From: Fonsecaea monophora
Lineage: Eukaryota; Ascomycota; Eurotiomycetes; Chaetothyriales; Herpotrichiellaceae
Reading direction: 5' to 3'
NCBI RefSeq assembly: GCF_001642475.1
Contig: NW_019173956.1
Location: 62,001-126,000, forward strand
Length of the DNA stretch: 64,000 nt
A program made the translations under genes and the position numbers. The notes under the pieces were generated by a model. The model was not told the origin of the DNA, searched no databases, and worked only from the letters and a program-made list of their open reading frames with translations. This document shows, piece after piece, positions 23,732-35,522 of this stretch; the first letter of the stretch is position 1, and each line of letters starts with the position of its first letter.

Positions 23732-24076
23732 CTACCTAGTCCTGACTGACGCCGACGCCGCGGTGACCTTGATCCTCTCGACGACCCACGCCTTACTCAC
23801 ACTGACGCCGGGATACTCGACCTCGAAGAGGATGCGGATACTCTCTGCGTCTTCGCCGTTGCGGGCCTGTTCGCGGATAAAGGCGTCGTGTCTGGGTGTC
23901 CATTTTGCCGGTCTTTTTGGTGGTTGTGCTTGGAGTGCTTGGATTGTCGGTGTGCGAGGGGGGAACGAGGAGGAACTGAGGGTCGACGTTTTGTGCCCAG
24001 TTGTTGTTGTGGATCTCGAGTCCCGATGGGATTTGGACGATGAAGAAGAAGAACCTGACGCGGTCGGAAGAGGCAT
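23732..24076 (-). CDS. Small Myb/HTH-like protein, unknown
   Basis: Intronless, 114 aa, from the ATG in GGCATGCCTCTTCC sense context; a longer upstream open frame lacks support. The N-terminal half is Ser/Thr-rich and disordered. Residues about 58-105 form KWTPRHDAFIREQARNGED followed by AESIRILFEVEYPGVSVSKAWVVERI. This has the Trp-start and helix pattern of a short Myb/SANT or Clr5-like helix-turn-helix. It may be a small DNA-binding or adaptor protein. The upstream region has a CCAAAAAGTCAAAAAGTCA element (24252-24270). I cannot name a characterised homologue. Confidence 0.6.
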   Translation of the reverse strand: MPLPTASGSSSSSSKSHRDSRSTTTTGHKTSTLSSSSFPPRTPTIQALQAQPPKRPAKWTPRHDAFIREQARNGEDAESIRILFEVEYPGVSVSKAWVVERIKVTAASASVRTR

Positions 24077-25902
24077 GGTTGAAATTTGACGGCTTTCGCT
24101 TTTGTAAGTAAATCCGGCGATGTGTGAGTGTGAGTGTGTGTGTGTAAACAAAGACTTGGTCGGTGTGGGATTTTTTGGACGAGGAGTCGTGGTCCTTCTC
24201 TCCCAGAGAGACAGAGAGAATGGTGTAGAGAGTATGGTGGAGCGAAAAAGTTGACTTTTTGACTTTTTGGTCGAGTTCGAGTGATAGAAGAAACGTATCT
24301 TTGGGTTGTGATCCAGGGAACTAACTAGACTGTGCTGGCCTGAGTGATTGGGTCGGTGTGAGATGTTGGAGTTGGAAACGTGGTTAAGTATTCCCTCAAC
24401 CAGCCCTTAGGTAGCTAGCTAGCTGGCTAGCAAGCAAGCAGGCAGGCTAGCAGGCTGAAGTCGTAGTCGAAGTCCGATGGCGATGCAGCAATCCACCCTA
24501 GCGGCTTGCTACTCTGATGGTAGTGATGGCCAAGGAATGACTCTGGGAGCGTGTTGGTAGGAATCACAAACAATTGAAAAAGGGGGAAGGGGGTCTCTTG
24601 GTTGGTTGGTTGTTCCTTTGGGTTCACAGTCCGGGCGTACAATTGTGAATGAAGAACAGGAGAGGGAGTCAGAGAGGGAGAGGGAGAGGGAGAGAGAAGC
24701 AAAAAAGAATGTAATGTGTGATGTGTGATGGGTTGAAGCAAAGAGGGAGGGAGCACAACCAAAGGGGGAAAGGCTTTTGTACTTTTTTTAAGGTGGAAGT
24801 ATCTCAAAACTCAATGGGAAGAGGGATTTGTGTGTCAGTGACCGTGTCTGTGTCTGAGTTGGTTGTTTGCGTCGTCCCTCTCCATCATATGTATCTGTGA
24901 CTGTGACTGTGTCCGTGGCGGGGAAGGACGGCTTCATGGCATCAAATTAGTACATGACACGATGTATGTAGACAAGCATCAGGCCCGGCCCAGCCCAGCC
25001 AGGGCTGCTGCCATCTCATGCCGAACGGATCAACCAAGGCACAAACAAGGGAGACGCAACATTTCTTGACAAAACCAGAGATATCAGCAGGCAGGTAGGC
25101 AGACAGAATGAAATCTGGATGTACGTGGACAACCACTCATCTCGTTCTCGACAACTCAAATTCGCATGGAATTCCTCCCCCTGGCCATCTGGCTCGTGGT
25201 TCATATTCCTTACCGTCACTTTCTGAGGCTCCTTGCCGCGGCGGATCGAGAAGCCAAATCGTGCCGGACGTCCAGACCGTCATGACCGTATCGTATTCGT
25301 CCGGAAGGCCTTTCCACTTGACAAATAGGAGGAGCCGGCACATGGAAAATGTCACCAATCACAATATGGAGAGAGTAATATCAAGAGAGTATCAAGCGAT
25401 AGAATGTCGAGCGGTTCCGGTCGGGAGGTCTTCCGCCATGGCATCTGCTGGCTGTCCAGCTCCCTTCACCTTGTTCCAGGTCATTGAGTGCAAAGGCCGA
25501 GGGATCAGGGTCATATCTGCAGCGGTCAATTGATCAGAGTAAACATTTCCCTGCCCGACAACTTGAGAATCGAAGCAAGAGGTCAATATTTTTCCGCTTT
25601 GGGAAGTTCTCTTTCATTAGCCTCAAAATGTTCACTCCTGTATTTCCAAATCCCTGGACACCCCGGATGCCGTTTTCCGTTTCCCCGTCATGTAGGTTGC
25701 CGATGAATCCTTGATTGCCTTCCTTCCGGTATAATGCACCATCCTTTGCGAACTGACCAAGGTTCCGCTCAAAACTGCCGCTGTACTTGAATGTTTTTAG
25801 TTCGTCAGAAAGGATGTTGTCATCCAATTAGTGGTCGTTAGATACTGTAGATATATATGGCAAATATATCCGTCGAGCTGGTCGTAGGGAGAGCTCCCGG
25901 TT
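24077..25902. other. Spacer with GA/CT-rich repeats and a possible gene
   Basis: 1.8 kb. It contains short GGGAGA and CAAG/CAGG repeats near 24420-24460 and 24660-24700. Candidate minus-strand coding fragments at about 25150-25827 are described separately. No other gene is supported. Confidence 0.35.
25150..25827 (-). pseudogene. Possible multi-exon gene or relic, unknown
   Basis: Three minus-strand open segments look protein-like. The first is a 97-codon ATG frame at 25827-25534 (SGSFERNLGQFAKDGALYRK; GIRGVQGFGNTGVNILRLMK). A second, around 25392-25520, reads DMTLIPRPLHSMTWNKVKGA. A third, around 25215-25340, reads FVKWKGLPDEYDTVMTVW and ends at a GTAAGG donor-like site. I could not find introns of normal size joining all three. 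The first ATG lies only 75 bp beyond the stop of the DUF7137 gene, which is tight for an independent promoter. It may be a real gene with unusual structure or a decayed one. No family is recognised. Confidence 0.35.
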
Positions 25903-26798
25903 TCAAAACACGCCAAACCCCCTGGCGAACCATGTGAAGGACAAGACGGTGATGGCTGATGTTGTCAGAATCACGCCCAGGGCTTGCTTTTCATGTATGG
26001 AAAATGCGCCATTGCAGGTCGCACATTTGAATTCGTTCAGCGGAGTATAGGGTTGTCTGAACCTTGTTAGCCTTCAAATCTTGCAGAAATATGAGAGCAG
26101 ACTCACCCTGTGTACATCCCAAACACGTACTGCTCAAAAGCACCCAAAAACCCAGCGCTTGGAATGTCGGTCACATCTTTCGACGAATCGTGGATGATCA
26201 GGGTATAACTGGCGACTGGGAAAGGGTTGGTCGCTGTTGCGAACATTTCACCAGTATCCCAGGTAAGAGCACCCGTCTCCTTCACCGACATATTGGAAGA
26301 GAGTGTGTAGGTGGCTTGGTTCAAGGCGCAGGAAGCCAGCACATCGATTGCGGACGGGGTGACGGACAGAGAAGTATAGTTCCAAGCAAAAGTGACAAAA
26401 TCCCCAACCTTGTAGTACTGAGGGCCATCAATTGCAGCGGGTGTGATGAGAGAGATACCTCCAGGAGGCAGACGAGGGTCAATGGGAGTTGTTTTTGTGC
26501 TCCTTGTTGTGGTCGCGTTCCGAAGTCCCGACGTCCCTGACCCTGACCCCGATAAAGACGCCGACGGAGTTATCGTTGAGCCAGATTGGGAGCCTGATGA
26601 GGATGCGGACCTGGTAACAGATGTGCTCCCAGTTGAGGAAGTATCGTCGCCATCCGAATTCTGGTTCTGGTCTTGTCGGGGGACAATAAGAGCGTCGACC
26701 TTGCTGTCAAGAAACTCCGGCCAGGGCCAGGCCGAAGAACAAGCTACAAAGAAGAGGAGGAGGGAGGAGAGGAGAGAGAAGAGGCCGGAGCCCTTCAT
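25903..26798 (-). CDS. DUF7137 secreted/membrane-anchored protein
   Basis: 281 aa from exons 26798-26107 and 26056-25903 (50-bp intron). A signal peptide covers about residues 1-23. It is followed by a Ser/Thr/Gly-rich, probably O-glycosylated stalk. The DUF7137 domain starts at PPGGISLITPAAIDGPQYYK and runs through DFVTFAWNYTSLSVTPSAID and ALTWDTGE to FGMYTGQPYTPLNEFKCATC. A single C-terminal membrane helix (GVILTTSAITVLSFTWF) follows. It is likely a type I plasma-membrane or wall-proximal protein with an immunoglobulin-like ectodomain. Function is unknown in the family. The conserved CATCNGA follows the splice junction and supports the intron. Confidence 0.82.
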
Positions 26799-27722
26799 TT
26801 CGGACGTTGAAAGAGGCGGTTTCGTCTGTGGTCGTCCGTGGCACTTTATTCAATGATGAGAGGCAGTAGGTTCTCGTAGGAAACACTTCGTTACGACCGG
26901 ATCGTGGTATAGCATAGACAACGCAAAAAGCAATGACTGAAAAGCGAAGGACTGATTGACAATAGCGAGAGTCTGGTAAGGAACAGACGACGAGGTGACT
27001 TGACTTTCGGAGTCCAGAAAGGAGCGCAGGACGACGAAAAAAGACACAAGAGAGGCTTGTCTCACCCTGGGCGACGGAATCCGGAAACCCGCAAAACAAG
27101 AGACCCAACAAGGACTAGCGGCCAGTACGCGACCCAGCGACACAACGAGCCCGTCAAACGCCAAACGGTATTATTGGTAGGGCAGAGCCACACCCTCCTT
27201 GCCTCGCAACCAACCACCAACCAACTAAGCCACTTCTCTGCCCGGCCCATTTTGACTGTCTCGGGCATTGGGTTGTTCTTATTTTGGTTCACCCGCACGC
27301 ACAAACACATCTGCCTCGCCACTGGTTCGCCAGCCTCATGTCTGATATCACGTTACCGAGTATCTCAGTCATCTCTCTACTCGTCTACCACGAGACCTCT
27401 GTCCCAGTCCAAGATGGATATCGGGCTTGTCGTCAAACCCCTCCTGGCGGCCTCTGACAGAGCATGCCTGTACCTGTCGTCTCCTTGTACTGGTACCGCA
27501 GTAAAGCGGTGTCCACGCACCGAAGGGTGATTGCGAACACATGGTGGCCTTGAATAAAAGTTGGGAACTATTAAAAGCCTGGGTTGATCACGGTGTAAAA
27601 GTACAAGTACTTTAGTTTGGGAGACGTAGGGACTGGTTCATCAGATTGTGGCTATTCTTTTCCCCGGGCAAAGATGGCACATAGTACGTCGTACTCGTCT
27701 TGCCGGCCTTGATCAAGCGACT
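26799..27722. other. Promoter region of the DUF7137 gene
   Basis: 0.9 kb with no convincing gene. It should hold the DUF7137 promoter (minus) and the 3' UTR of the next minus-strand gene. Confidence 0.4.
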
Positions 27723-28507
27723 TCACCGGATGATCGCTTCCTTCCAGTCTGTCAGATCGTTTTTCGTCTCAGCATCTTGTCTATCTCCAATCTGCTGTTG
27801 CCGTTGTCCCCGTCCTGCCAGTTGCTGCTGCTGCCCTCTTGCTCGTTTCGACACCGACCTATGCTGGGTGCTCCCCTGCTCTTGTGCTTCAATCAACGCG
27901 ATACGACGCCTCAAGATGTCCAGGTCCATTTTCATCTTCACGTCCGAGGTTCGTTTGTAGTCGCTGTGTAGCCGAAGCTCATCTCTCTGATCAGAAATCC
28001 GTGAGCTGTGCTGGTGCTTGATCGCCCCGTCTGCCGTTCGTTTTCTCTGCAGCGGTGTTTGTCTGGCGTGCGCGTCCAGGGTCGACTCGGCTGCAGCTGG
28101 GATCCTGTCTGGATGACTGGCGATTCTGAGAAGGCTCAGGTTGTCTGATAAGCTGTTCGCCAATCGCATTCGCTCATCTGTAGTCCTCCTCGCATGACCG
28201 ACACTCATTGCCTCCTTTGCTAACCCTGAGGGTTGAATCCTTGCTGACCGATGCGCTCCATGTCCCGCAAGCTCATGTCCAGACATTGGTCACCCAAGAG
28301 CTCGACGTTGTAGTAACGGTGGTGACGTTGAATTACTGATGTGTTGGTACAGTGAAAGACATTCGAAGCAACTGAAGATGCCAGGGTTGGCCGCCTCCTT
28401 GTTGGCAAGTAGATGGTTTTGAGCACACCGTTGGCGTAGTCGAAGAGGCAGGGGACATACGGAGAATATTGGGGTGACTTTGCGTTGTACGGCATGGTCA
28501 AGGTCAT
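27723..28507 (-). CDS. Hypothetical basic, Gln/Arg-rich protein
   Basis: Two overlapping minus-strand frames, 28507-28220 and 28286-27723, read as one protein if a 50-bp intron (28293-28244, GTGACC...GTCAG) is removed. The result is 244 aa from the first ATG, or 240 from the second. The N-terminal part (SPQYSPYVPCLFDYANGVLK) looks folded. The middle is helical (RTTDERMRLANSLSDNLSLLR). The C-terminus is a predicted coiled coil with Gln/Arg-rich ends (DLDILRRRIALIEAQEQ). I recognise no family. The intron is inferred only from frame continuity and a CAG acceptor, so the junction may be wrong. Confidence 0.45.
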
Positions 28508-28952
28508 TCACAGACAGATGTCACTCACTTAGGGTGTCGCCTAAGAGGGAATCTACATACAAATGTAGCCCAAGTACATGATGAACTTCTGGGACAACGG
28601 CCTGCAAGTTCAATCCTGAATTTCTTTCGCAGCAACATGCCTAGTGGACTCTGCCATCGCTGGTACATGGCACTCATATCACAACTATAAATCATCATAC
28701 TTCTCTTCAAATAACATGACATCTCAGCGGAGAACTGAGGCCATGTACAAAAATCATCCATGTAGCTGGGTGCCGTGGTCGATGGCAGCGCACACACCTC
28801 GGTGGCGGAGGGAGAGGATGTCGCCAACCAGAGAGTGTAGTCTCTGCGCGTCAAGGGGTTCGTCTCAAAGCACCACTCAGGTGCTTCATGGTAACTGGAC
28901 GCCGGCGCCGGGTGCTTGCGGAGTGCACTGGTGTATATGCGACTGGGAACAA
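28508..28952. other. Short spacer, 3' of Med27
   Basis: 445 bp between two minus-strand genes. No gene is supported. Confidence 0.35.
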
Positions 28953-29926
28953 TCACCTGCAAACTCGATGAAGTGCCAGTAATGGCGGCTGGCCGTCCTG
29001 CGTTGAGGGATTGGCTTGTCGAATCACCGGAAGTTTCAGTTTCTTGGTGTCGAGAAGCTTCTTGCACTTGTCGCACGGTCTCGTCATCACATCGCGGTAC
29101 GAATAAATCATCTCCTGAATCGGGATGTTAGCAGGACGAGTTGGAGCCATGACGCGATTGGTATGCATACAAGGAGGGTTTCAAGCCGGCCTATCTCTTT
29201 CGACTCTCGAATGCTCTCAACGACGTCAGCACGCAGGTCGTATACACCAGACGCTTCTGTGCCAGACTTGTCAATGACGTTGTACGTTGTCCCGTCTGCA
29301 GCCTCGCTCTTTTCGACTCGAAAGTCAAACCGAGAAACGCTGATGTCGATTGGCAAGGGTGATGCTTCACTGGACACGTGTATCTTCACGTCTGGATGCC
29401 TTGCACGAAAGTCGTTTACCATCTTCGCCGTTTCGGCATCAGATGGGGGCCGGAAGGCATGGCTAGCGTCCTTTTCAGTGTTGGATGTCTGCTCATTTGC
29501 AGCAGCATCCCGCAGAAGACTGGCATAGTCGAATGCCCATGCATCTCCACCCTGGGGCAAGTCATTGGCGTGGACGGTTTGCCAGAGTTCGCGCACGTCG
29601 TCACTGTGCCAGTCCTTCTTGAATCTCTCAACGTCGCGACTCCCTGCCTGTGCTGCCGTCTGCAAATAGGCAGCGAGCTTTGCAGGTTCATAATCACCAG
29701 GGTGGTCCAGAGCCACCCTTGCCGGGTTGATCAACTTCTCGGGCAGTAAAGTCCGAAGGTCGCCAATCTTCAAGGAGGTCAGCATTGGTCCTGAAGCAAG
29801 GGCGTGATTGGTCAAACAAAAGGCAAATCGACTGACTTGAGAGTACATGTTCTGCAATTTCGCGAGCTTCTCGATGATTTTGCGGTCCTCGGGGTCCACC
29901 GCCCCTGACGAGCCTGGTGGCAACAT
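28953..29926 (-). CDS. MED27: Mediator complex subunit 27
   Basis: Tail/head-module subunit of the RNA polymerase II Mediator in the nucleus. The model has exons 29926-29837, 29767-29171 and 29114-28953 (282 aa). Intron 1 (69 bp, in frame, with a GCTGAC branch site) is removed to give LQNMYSQIGDLRTLLPEKLI, the expected N-terminal helix pattern. The C-terminal Med27 signature is clear: MIYSYRDVMTRPCDKCKKLL, with the paired cysteines, then DGQPPLLALHRVC. The start is uncertain. I use the ATG before LPPGSSGAV because the frame has a stop upstream and no other ATG, but a small 5' exon is possible. Length is typical of fungal Med27. Confidence 0.78.
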
Positions 29927-32900
29927 GCCTGGGGGCACTCCAGGTGCGCAGCAACTTTTTCCAAAGTAATGAAAATGTTACATCGAAAGAACGATCAGAT
30001 TTATCAGCGGCAAAAAGACACTCCTAGTGATGGCGAAATACCAACAGATTGCATGACTGGGAAAGGTGATGGGCGAAGTGCAAACAGCAACAAATCAGCC
30101 CTACCGAGTCCAAGCACGCCAGTCATGTGATGTGAGCCATACGAAGAGTACCTATAATGCCAAGATAGTGAGATGGGCCATTCCATAAATGGCTAGTCCA
30201 AAATTATACTAAAAGGGCGGCGTGAGACAATTAGAGCTATCAACCCTCTCCTTTGTCTTCGTTCCTGATCTACCGAATGTTATTTTCTGGAACTTCCTCT
30301 CAGTCTTAGGAAAGTCAAACCCACGATGCGCCATGAATCCTGCTTATCTGTCATGGCTTGCGCTTTAAAATTACATGCGCTGATGTCGTTGACTCCGTTC
30401 CTCCTTGCATAAGCATGGCATGGAGAGAATGTCAGACTACAATCCCCATCTACGAGCATCGGTTGGTCCATCGCTCCACGGATTGGGATGCCTTGCCCCT
30501 GATGGTGGGTGAGCCAGGTTTCCGGGATTGAAGAATACCCAGGATTTGGGGGGTGGTAAGAAAGGCCTACCACTGTGCCGTCCTCCCCCGTCGAACACCT
30601 GCATCTCCACGTGGGAACTTTGTCTGATCACTCGAAGCACGTTGCCAGACTGGGAACAAGTTTTCGCAACTTGGCTCCCCTATCCGTCCAAGGTGCGGGA
30701 CAAAATGGTCGTTCCCAAACTATACCCTCTGTGCGAACGGCCTTCACCCATCTCTATCTATTGTTGGGCACATTCCGTCCTGGATTCAATCATCTCTAAG
30801 CCATTTTGGCCGTGTGGTGACGTCAAATTTCCATGATGGTTTTGGGGCTTCGAAGTCGGTCTGAACTTTCTGTTATCTCAGACATCTGCCTTGGACTCAT
30901 GCTGTAGCACGGGGGGTCTGACCGGCTACCTTAGTCGGTTTCAGTAGTCGCCTTGAACACCACCATTGTCTGAGTGGATGTGGGTAAGCACAGTCGTGTT
31001 CGATGCTTGGACGAGGTATATGGAGGTGCAAAAGGACAGTCTATCGGTGAAAAGGGGCCAATCATATTCCCTGGTTAGATTTTCGTTTATAGGGGGGAGA
31101 AATAGCGAAGGTCTAGCTTACGTCAGGATCAATCAAACACACCAAAAGATGTCCCATGGCGACGAATAATCATAAAATGGGTCCGAAGACTAAGAACGTT
31201 GAGTATCGTGGTTGAAATTCTGCAGCTCGTTCACACTCACTGCAAGAAGTATGGATACGATACATGGAATACGAGTTGGTGATCGGGAGCGATCATCCAC
31301 GCAATCTCCTCACCTTAGCGCCAATCTACTATACGACACCACTCTCAAACGGGCCATGTGTCGAGGGATCGGCAGTCACCGATTGTCACAAAGAGGACAA
31401 GAATGCTTAGGGCTATGCTGGAACCGTCAAGACCTGAGACACCAAACGAGTGTGCGAGAGTGATCGGACAAAGGACACGAGACACCTCGGACCCGAGCAA
31501 GACTTTGGAGATCTACATCCTTGGACAGGACGCAAAGAGACGGTCTACATATTCTTACCCGGGACGAGCGAGATACCCTTTCTGGTTATTACTGCGAGTT
31601 TCAGTATGAGCCTGTTCGTCGCAGCAAGAGCCTCTCAGCCACATGGGGGATCGCCAAAAGCTGAAGGCTCGTTTACAACTGCGATTTACAGACCAAGAAC
31701 AACGTGGCATACCTGGATCAAGGAAGATATACCTTGTATGGCTTGTATACGGCCACTGCGGCTGGCCTGAATTCAAGGCGAGATTCACGCAGTCTTACCC
31801 CGGATCATAGTTGCGATATGCTGGACTCTGCCAGGGGAATATCCCTACCTCGTACAATCTGGTCAGTCAAGGCGACACAAGACTCGGCTTGCTACCATGG
31901 AATACTACTCCGCCTCAGCTCTATGCACCGAGCCACGGATGACATATCAGAATTTGCTGATCACCCACGTTCAGAGCCGCCGCAGCCTGTCGCTAAGAAC
32001 CAAAAGCCCTCCATGAGTGGTATTGATCGCCAATCGGATTGAAGTTAGCGGGCGGGTGTCGATTATTTGCAATCCTCCCCCCTCCCCAGAGATTCTCAAT
32101 CGTCCATCAATCCGCCCGACTCTCCGCTGACAAACTGTTGGGTTTTCGGTGCCACCAACGCTTGCGCCAGTGAGTCAGAAACGTCTTTGTCGCGGGTTTT
32201 TGCCCCCCTTAAACTCAAAGAGAGAATCTGGGCGAGGTCGCGCTGACCGGGAAGGGCGATCACGGCGGAAACAAAGGAGCCAACGGAAGCTGGACCAACT
32301 AATGTCTCCGAGCTTCGAAATGTATTTTAGACACGGCACGATATTAAGTCCGAGTGACGCACCAAACCCCAAAATCCGGGCGGTTCAACCAAATCAGACC
32401 AAAGCAAAAATCACTCGTGCATTTTGCGTTTGTACAGTACTTGCTCAGCTCGTCGATCTACTCTTTCTGTGCTTAGGGGAGGGGGGGAGGGGGGCTCAGG
32501 AACCCGAAGTTAGAACAATGTACGAGTATGGGGAGCAGTGCTAGCAGCATGCAACCTTAGCCATGTTGGCGTGTGACAAAAACCACCAAACAAAGAACAC
32601 CAAAGGGGTGTTTGAAAGTAAACGAGCCGCAAGCTCCAAAAGACCTCGGGGCGTACGAGTACAAGTGACCATTATCCAGTCCCCAATCACCAGTCCAGAT
32701 TGGCACGGCACGCATATCTGTTAGGAAGAAGAACTGAGAGATATGGCAATACCGAGTTGATCCCTGGTACCTGCGAGTTACTCGTAGACACACCAGTGCA
32801 TGTACCTCTGGTTATGTCTTTGTTCTAAGGTTGTTTTCTTCCCCTTGGACAAAGACATGTCCTCCTCCTCGCACTAACGGCCCAAACTCTGAAATAAACG

Positions 32901-34283
32901 AAAAACCACCGGTCATTGGTTGGCCTTTCCCTAATTGCCAGTGTCACCAGAGCCACCTGAGCCATCCAAGTGCCTAACCATACCCAGAAGTTTTCCACCT
33001 TTTTTGGAGTGTGTAGGTGCTCCAGCGGCCACGACAGTCTCACCCCCAAGAAGTTCTGAAGCCCTTAGTGTTCCCCCTAAAGTACCCAGGGGGGGCGGTG
33101 ACTTGGGGGAGGGAGGGACCCCGGGGGACAAAGACAAGGGCGGCGCGAGTGACGGGGACGGGGGTGTCATTTGGAGGAGCCTTGAAGAACAGGCAACAGA
33201 GATGAGAAAAAAAAAGAGACAAGGACAAAAAGAGTGACAGACTAGCAAACGAGGAAGCTCCACAGTCGGGAGTAGCCAGCCATTGGCTTATTGGCCATTG
33301 TCATTCGTATGGGAGTATCTCCAATACGGGCGTACGGTGAGATGACAAGTGATGATCAGCAAAGCAGCCGTGAAGAAGCTCCCATCTCCGCCGGTATCAC
33401 CGTCTGCATGCGTAACGGTCTACTGGTACGAGTTGGTCGCGATTGCCCTAATTCTCTGGCGACTGTTCCTTCCTCAGAAGTGCAGAAGTGCAGAAGCAAA
33501 AAAACCTTCTCCACCTCGTTTCAATTTCCCTTTGATCGCTTTTCCGCCTTACCACTTTACCACCCCAGCACCTGCAACCACCCTGCACCACCTCTAACCT
33601 TACCCGGGCCTTACCATGATGGGCTGGGGATCAAAGTGTGGCTCATTCCTGGCCGCTTCGGCCGCTGGGACCCGCCATTTTCCAAGCCTCCAAACCATCT
33701 CCAGCATCATCATCATCCATCAGTGCCATCCATGCAACCTGCTCTAAACTACTGGCGATCTACCCTCTGGGTCCTCCCCCCCTCCCTTCCCACCCCCCTG
33801 GGTCCCTGGCTTCTGGGTCCTGGCATGGTAGAGATGCTGTCAGCAACCAGACCGGGGTCGATTCTAGCCCTACGAGGATTGCCTTTTCGCCCTAAACCAT
33901 GATGGTCCAGCGAAAAGGCAATCGTGCTTGGGCTCGGTGTTGTGTTGGTGCGTGGTGGTCCTACTATTCATATGTCCTTCTTCGCCCCATGAGTTGATGG
34001 ACTTTCTATGTTTTGAAACTTGCCAGCAGCTTGGGACTGACTGCCCAGATAGCCCGTTCAAAAACTCTGGGATCCATGGGATGTGGCATCTCACCGAAAG
34101 AAAGCTCACCACCCCCCTCCCCGAAATCCAAAGGATATATATGTAAACCACGAAGCAAAGCAGCAACACAAGCAACACCACCCTCCCTCGTTCCCTTCCT
34201 CACTCCGACCATCCGCCGCCGCGTCCGAGTTCCCAAATTAACACAAAATCAGCAAGAGGAAGATAGTGCCTTTGCTGCACGCC
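29927..34283. other. 4.3 kb apparently gene-free region upstream of the C2H2 factor
   Basis: I found no frame with convincing protein character on either strand. The right third contains many C- and G-runs, TACGAGTA octamers (32521, 32654, 32779) and a strong hairpin (33877-33923). It must hold the Med27 promoter and the promoter and probable long 5' leader of the zinc-finger gene. Confidence 0.4.
33877..33923. repeat. Perfect 14-bp inverted repeat (hairpin), 19-nt loop
   Basis: Arm 33877-33890 (GATTGCCTTTTCGC) is matched exactly by its reverse complement at 33910-33923. The spacer itself contains a small CCATGATGG palindrome. It lies about 360 bp before the zinc-finger start codon. Confidence 0.9.
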
Positions 34284-35522
34284 ATGGCCGTTGAGACCCA
34301 GGACGCCATCTTCTCCATGACCCCCCCGCCCAGTGAATTCGACGAATTCGATAAAAGCGCCTTGCTGACTTGCTCACCTTCCCTCCCCGGCCTCTGTTAC
34401 CCTTCGCCGGCTCCTTCGAGTCGAGGGCATAATCCGTCCGTGTCATCTGAATCTATATACATGCTTCCAGGCATGTCAATGTCCGACTCCCAAGGTCACG
34501 ACCTGCATCCGATATCTTTCGACGACGCCTCGTCCGATTCTGCCTCTTTCTTCCCTATACCGCCTGTCACCGATCCAGCTCTGACTGCCGGTTTCAACAC
34601 TTCGACCTCTGCTTCCTCGTCTTCTCTTCCCCCCAATACCTACGCTATGTATGAACAGAATCAGTGGTTCCCTTACTCCAACTATCCGCAGCCGCCCCCG
34701 CTGCTGCCCTACGATCCAACCTCGTCGACACACTTTCCTACCTTTAATAGTCACCACCAACATCACCACCCTCACCCTTCTGCTCATGTTATTCCTCCTA
34801 CACCTCAGGACGTTCAACCTTCGCATTTCGACTTCAACCAACCCCCCACATCGGGCATCCCGTCCACCCATCACCTGGCGGCCTCACCCGTCTTCTCTCA
34901 AGTCTCTCACCATAGCTCACAAAGTCATCGGGGTAGCGTTTCTTCCATGTCACGATCGTGTAGCCCCATTTCATCGCTGAGCAGAGGCGGGCATCCCGAC
35001 TCGCTTCGCCCAGCGCTCCGTTCCAACTCCACATCATCCAACACCTCCCTTCACGCCTATGGAATCCCGGTAACTGAGCCAACGTCACTGATCATGACAT
35101 CGCTCCATCCCTCATCGCCTTCCGCACACAATGGCGGCGTGGCTCAATCCTGGCGGTGTGCTTACCCAGGCTGCACGTCGCGTGCTACTTTTACTCGAGG
35201 TTGCGACCTACGAAAACACTACAATCGACACAGCAAGCATCTCTTCTGCCGCGTGGATGGCTGCCCACAGAGCGAGGCTGCTGCCGCCGCACGAGCCAAG
35301 TCTGCCGACCAACCCCTCACCGGCGGCTTTTCCAGCAAAAAAGACCGTGCCCGCCATGAGGCCAAACATAACCCGGGCATCAAGTGTGAATGGCGCGGAC
35401 CTGAAGGCGAGGAATGTGGTCGAGTCTTTTCGCGCATGGACAACATGAAGGACCATGTTCGACGAATCCACAACAAAGGCCAACAACAGCACAACAGCGG
35501 CCAAGCATCAAGTCGCAAGTGA
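34284..35522 (+). CDS. C2H2 zinc-finger transcription factor
   Basis: Intronless, 412 aa. The start ATG is in the GCCATGGCC Kozak context. The first ~290 residues are Ser/Pro/His-rich and disordered, with a HHQHHHPHPSAH histidine tract, typical of a fungal activation region. The C-terminal ~110 residues carry zinc fingers: WRCAYPGCTSRATFTRGCDLRKHYNRH, then FCRVDGCP...SSKKDRARHEAKH (interrupted by an Ala-rich insert), then IKCEWRGPEGEECGRVFSRMDNMKDHVRRIH. The third has a long Cys-Cys spacing. It is likely nuclear and DNA-binding; targets are unknown. The very long flanking intergenic DNA on both sides suits a developmentally or environmentally controlled regulator. Confidence 0.85.
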   Translation: MAVETQDAIFSMTPPPSEFDEFDKSALLTCSPSLPGLCYPSPAPSSRGHNPSVSSESIYMLPGMSMSDSQGHDLHPISFDDASSDSASFFPIPPVTDPALTAGFNTSTSASSSSLPPNTYAMYEQNQWFPYSNYPQPPPLLPYDPTSSTHFPTFNSHHQHHHPHPSAHVIPPTPQDVQPSHFDFNQPPTSGIPSTHHLAASPVFSQVSHHSSQSHRGSVSSMSRSCSPISSLSRGGHPDSLRPALRSNSTSSNTSLHAYGIPVTEPTSLIMTSLHPSSPSAHNGGVAQSWRCAYPGCTSRATFTRGCDLRKHYNRHSKHLFCRVDGCPQSEAAAAARAKSADQPLTGGFSSKKDRARHEAKHNPGIKCEWRGPEGEECGRVFSRMDNMKDHVRRIHNKGQQQHNSGQASSRK

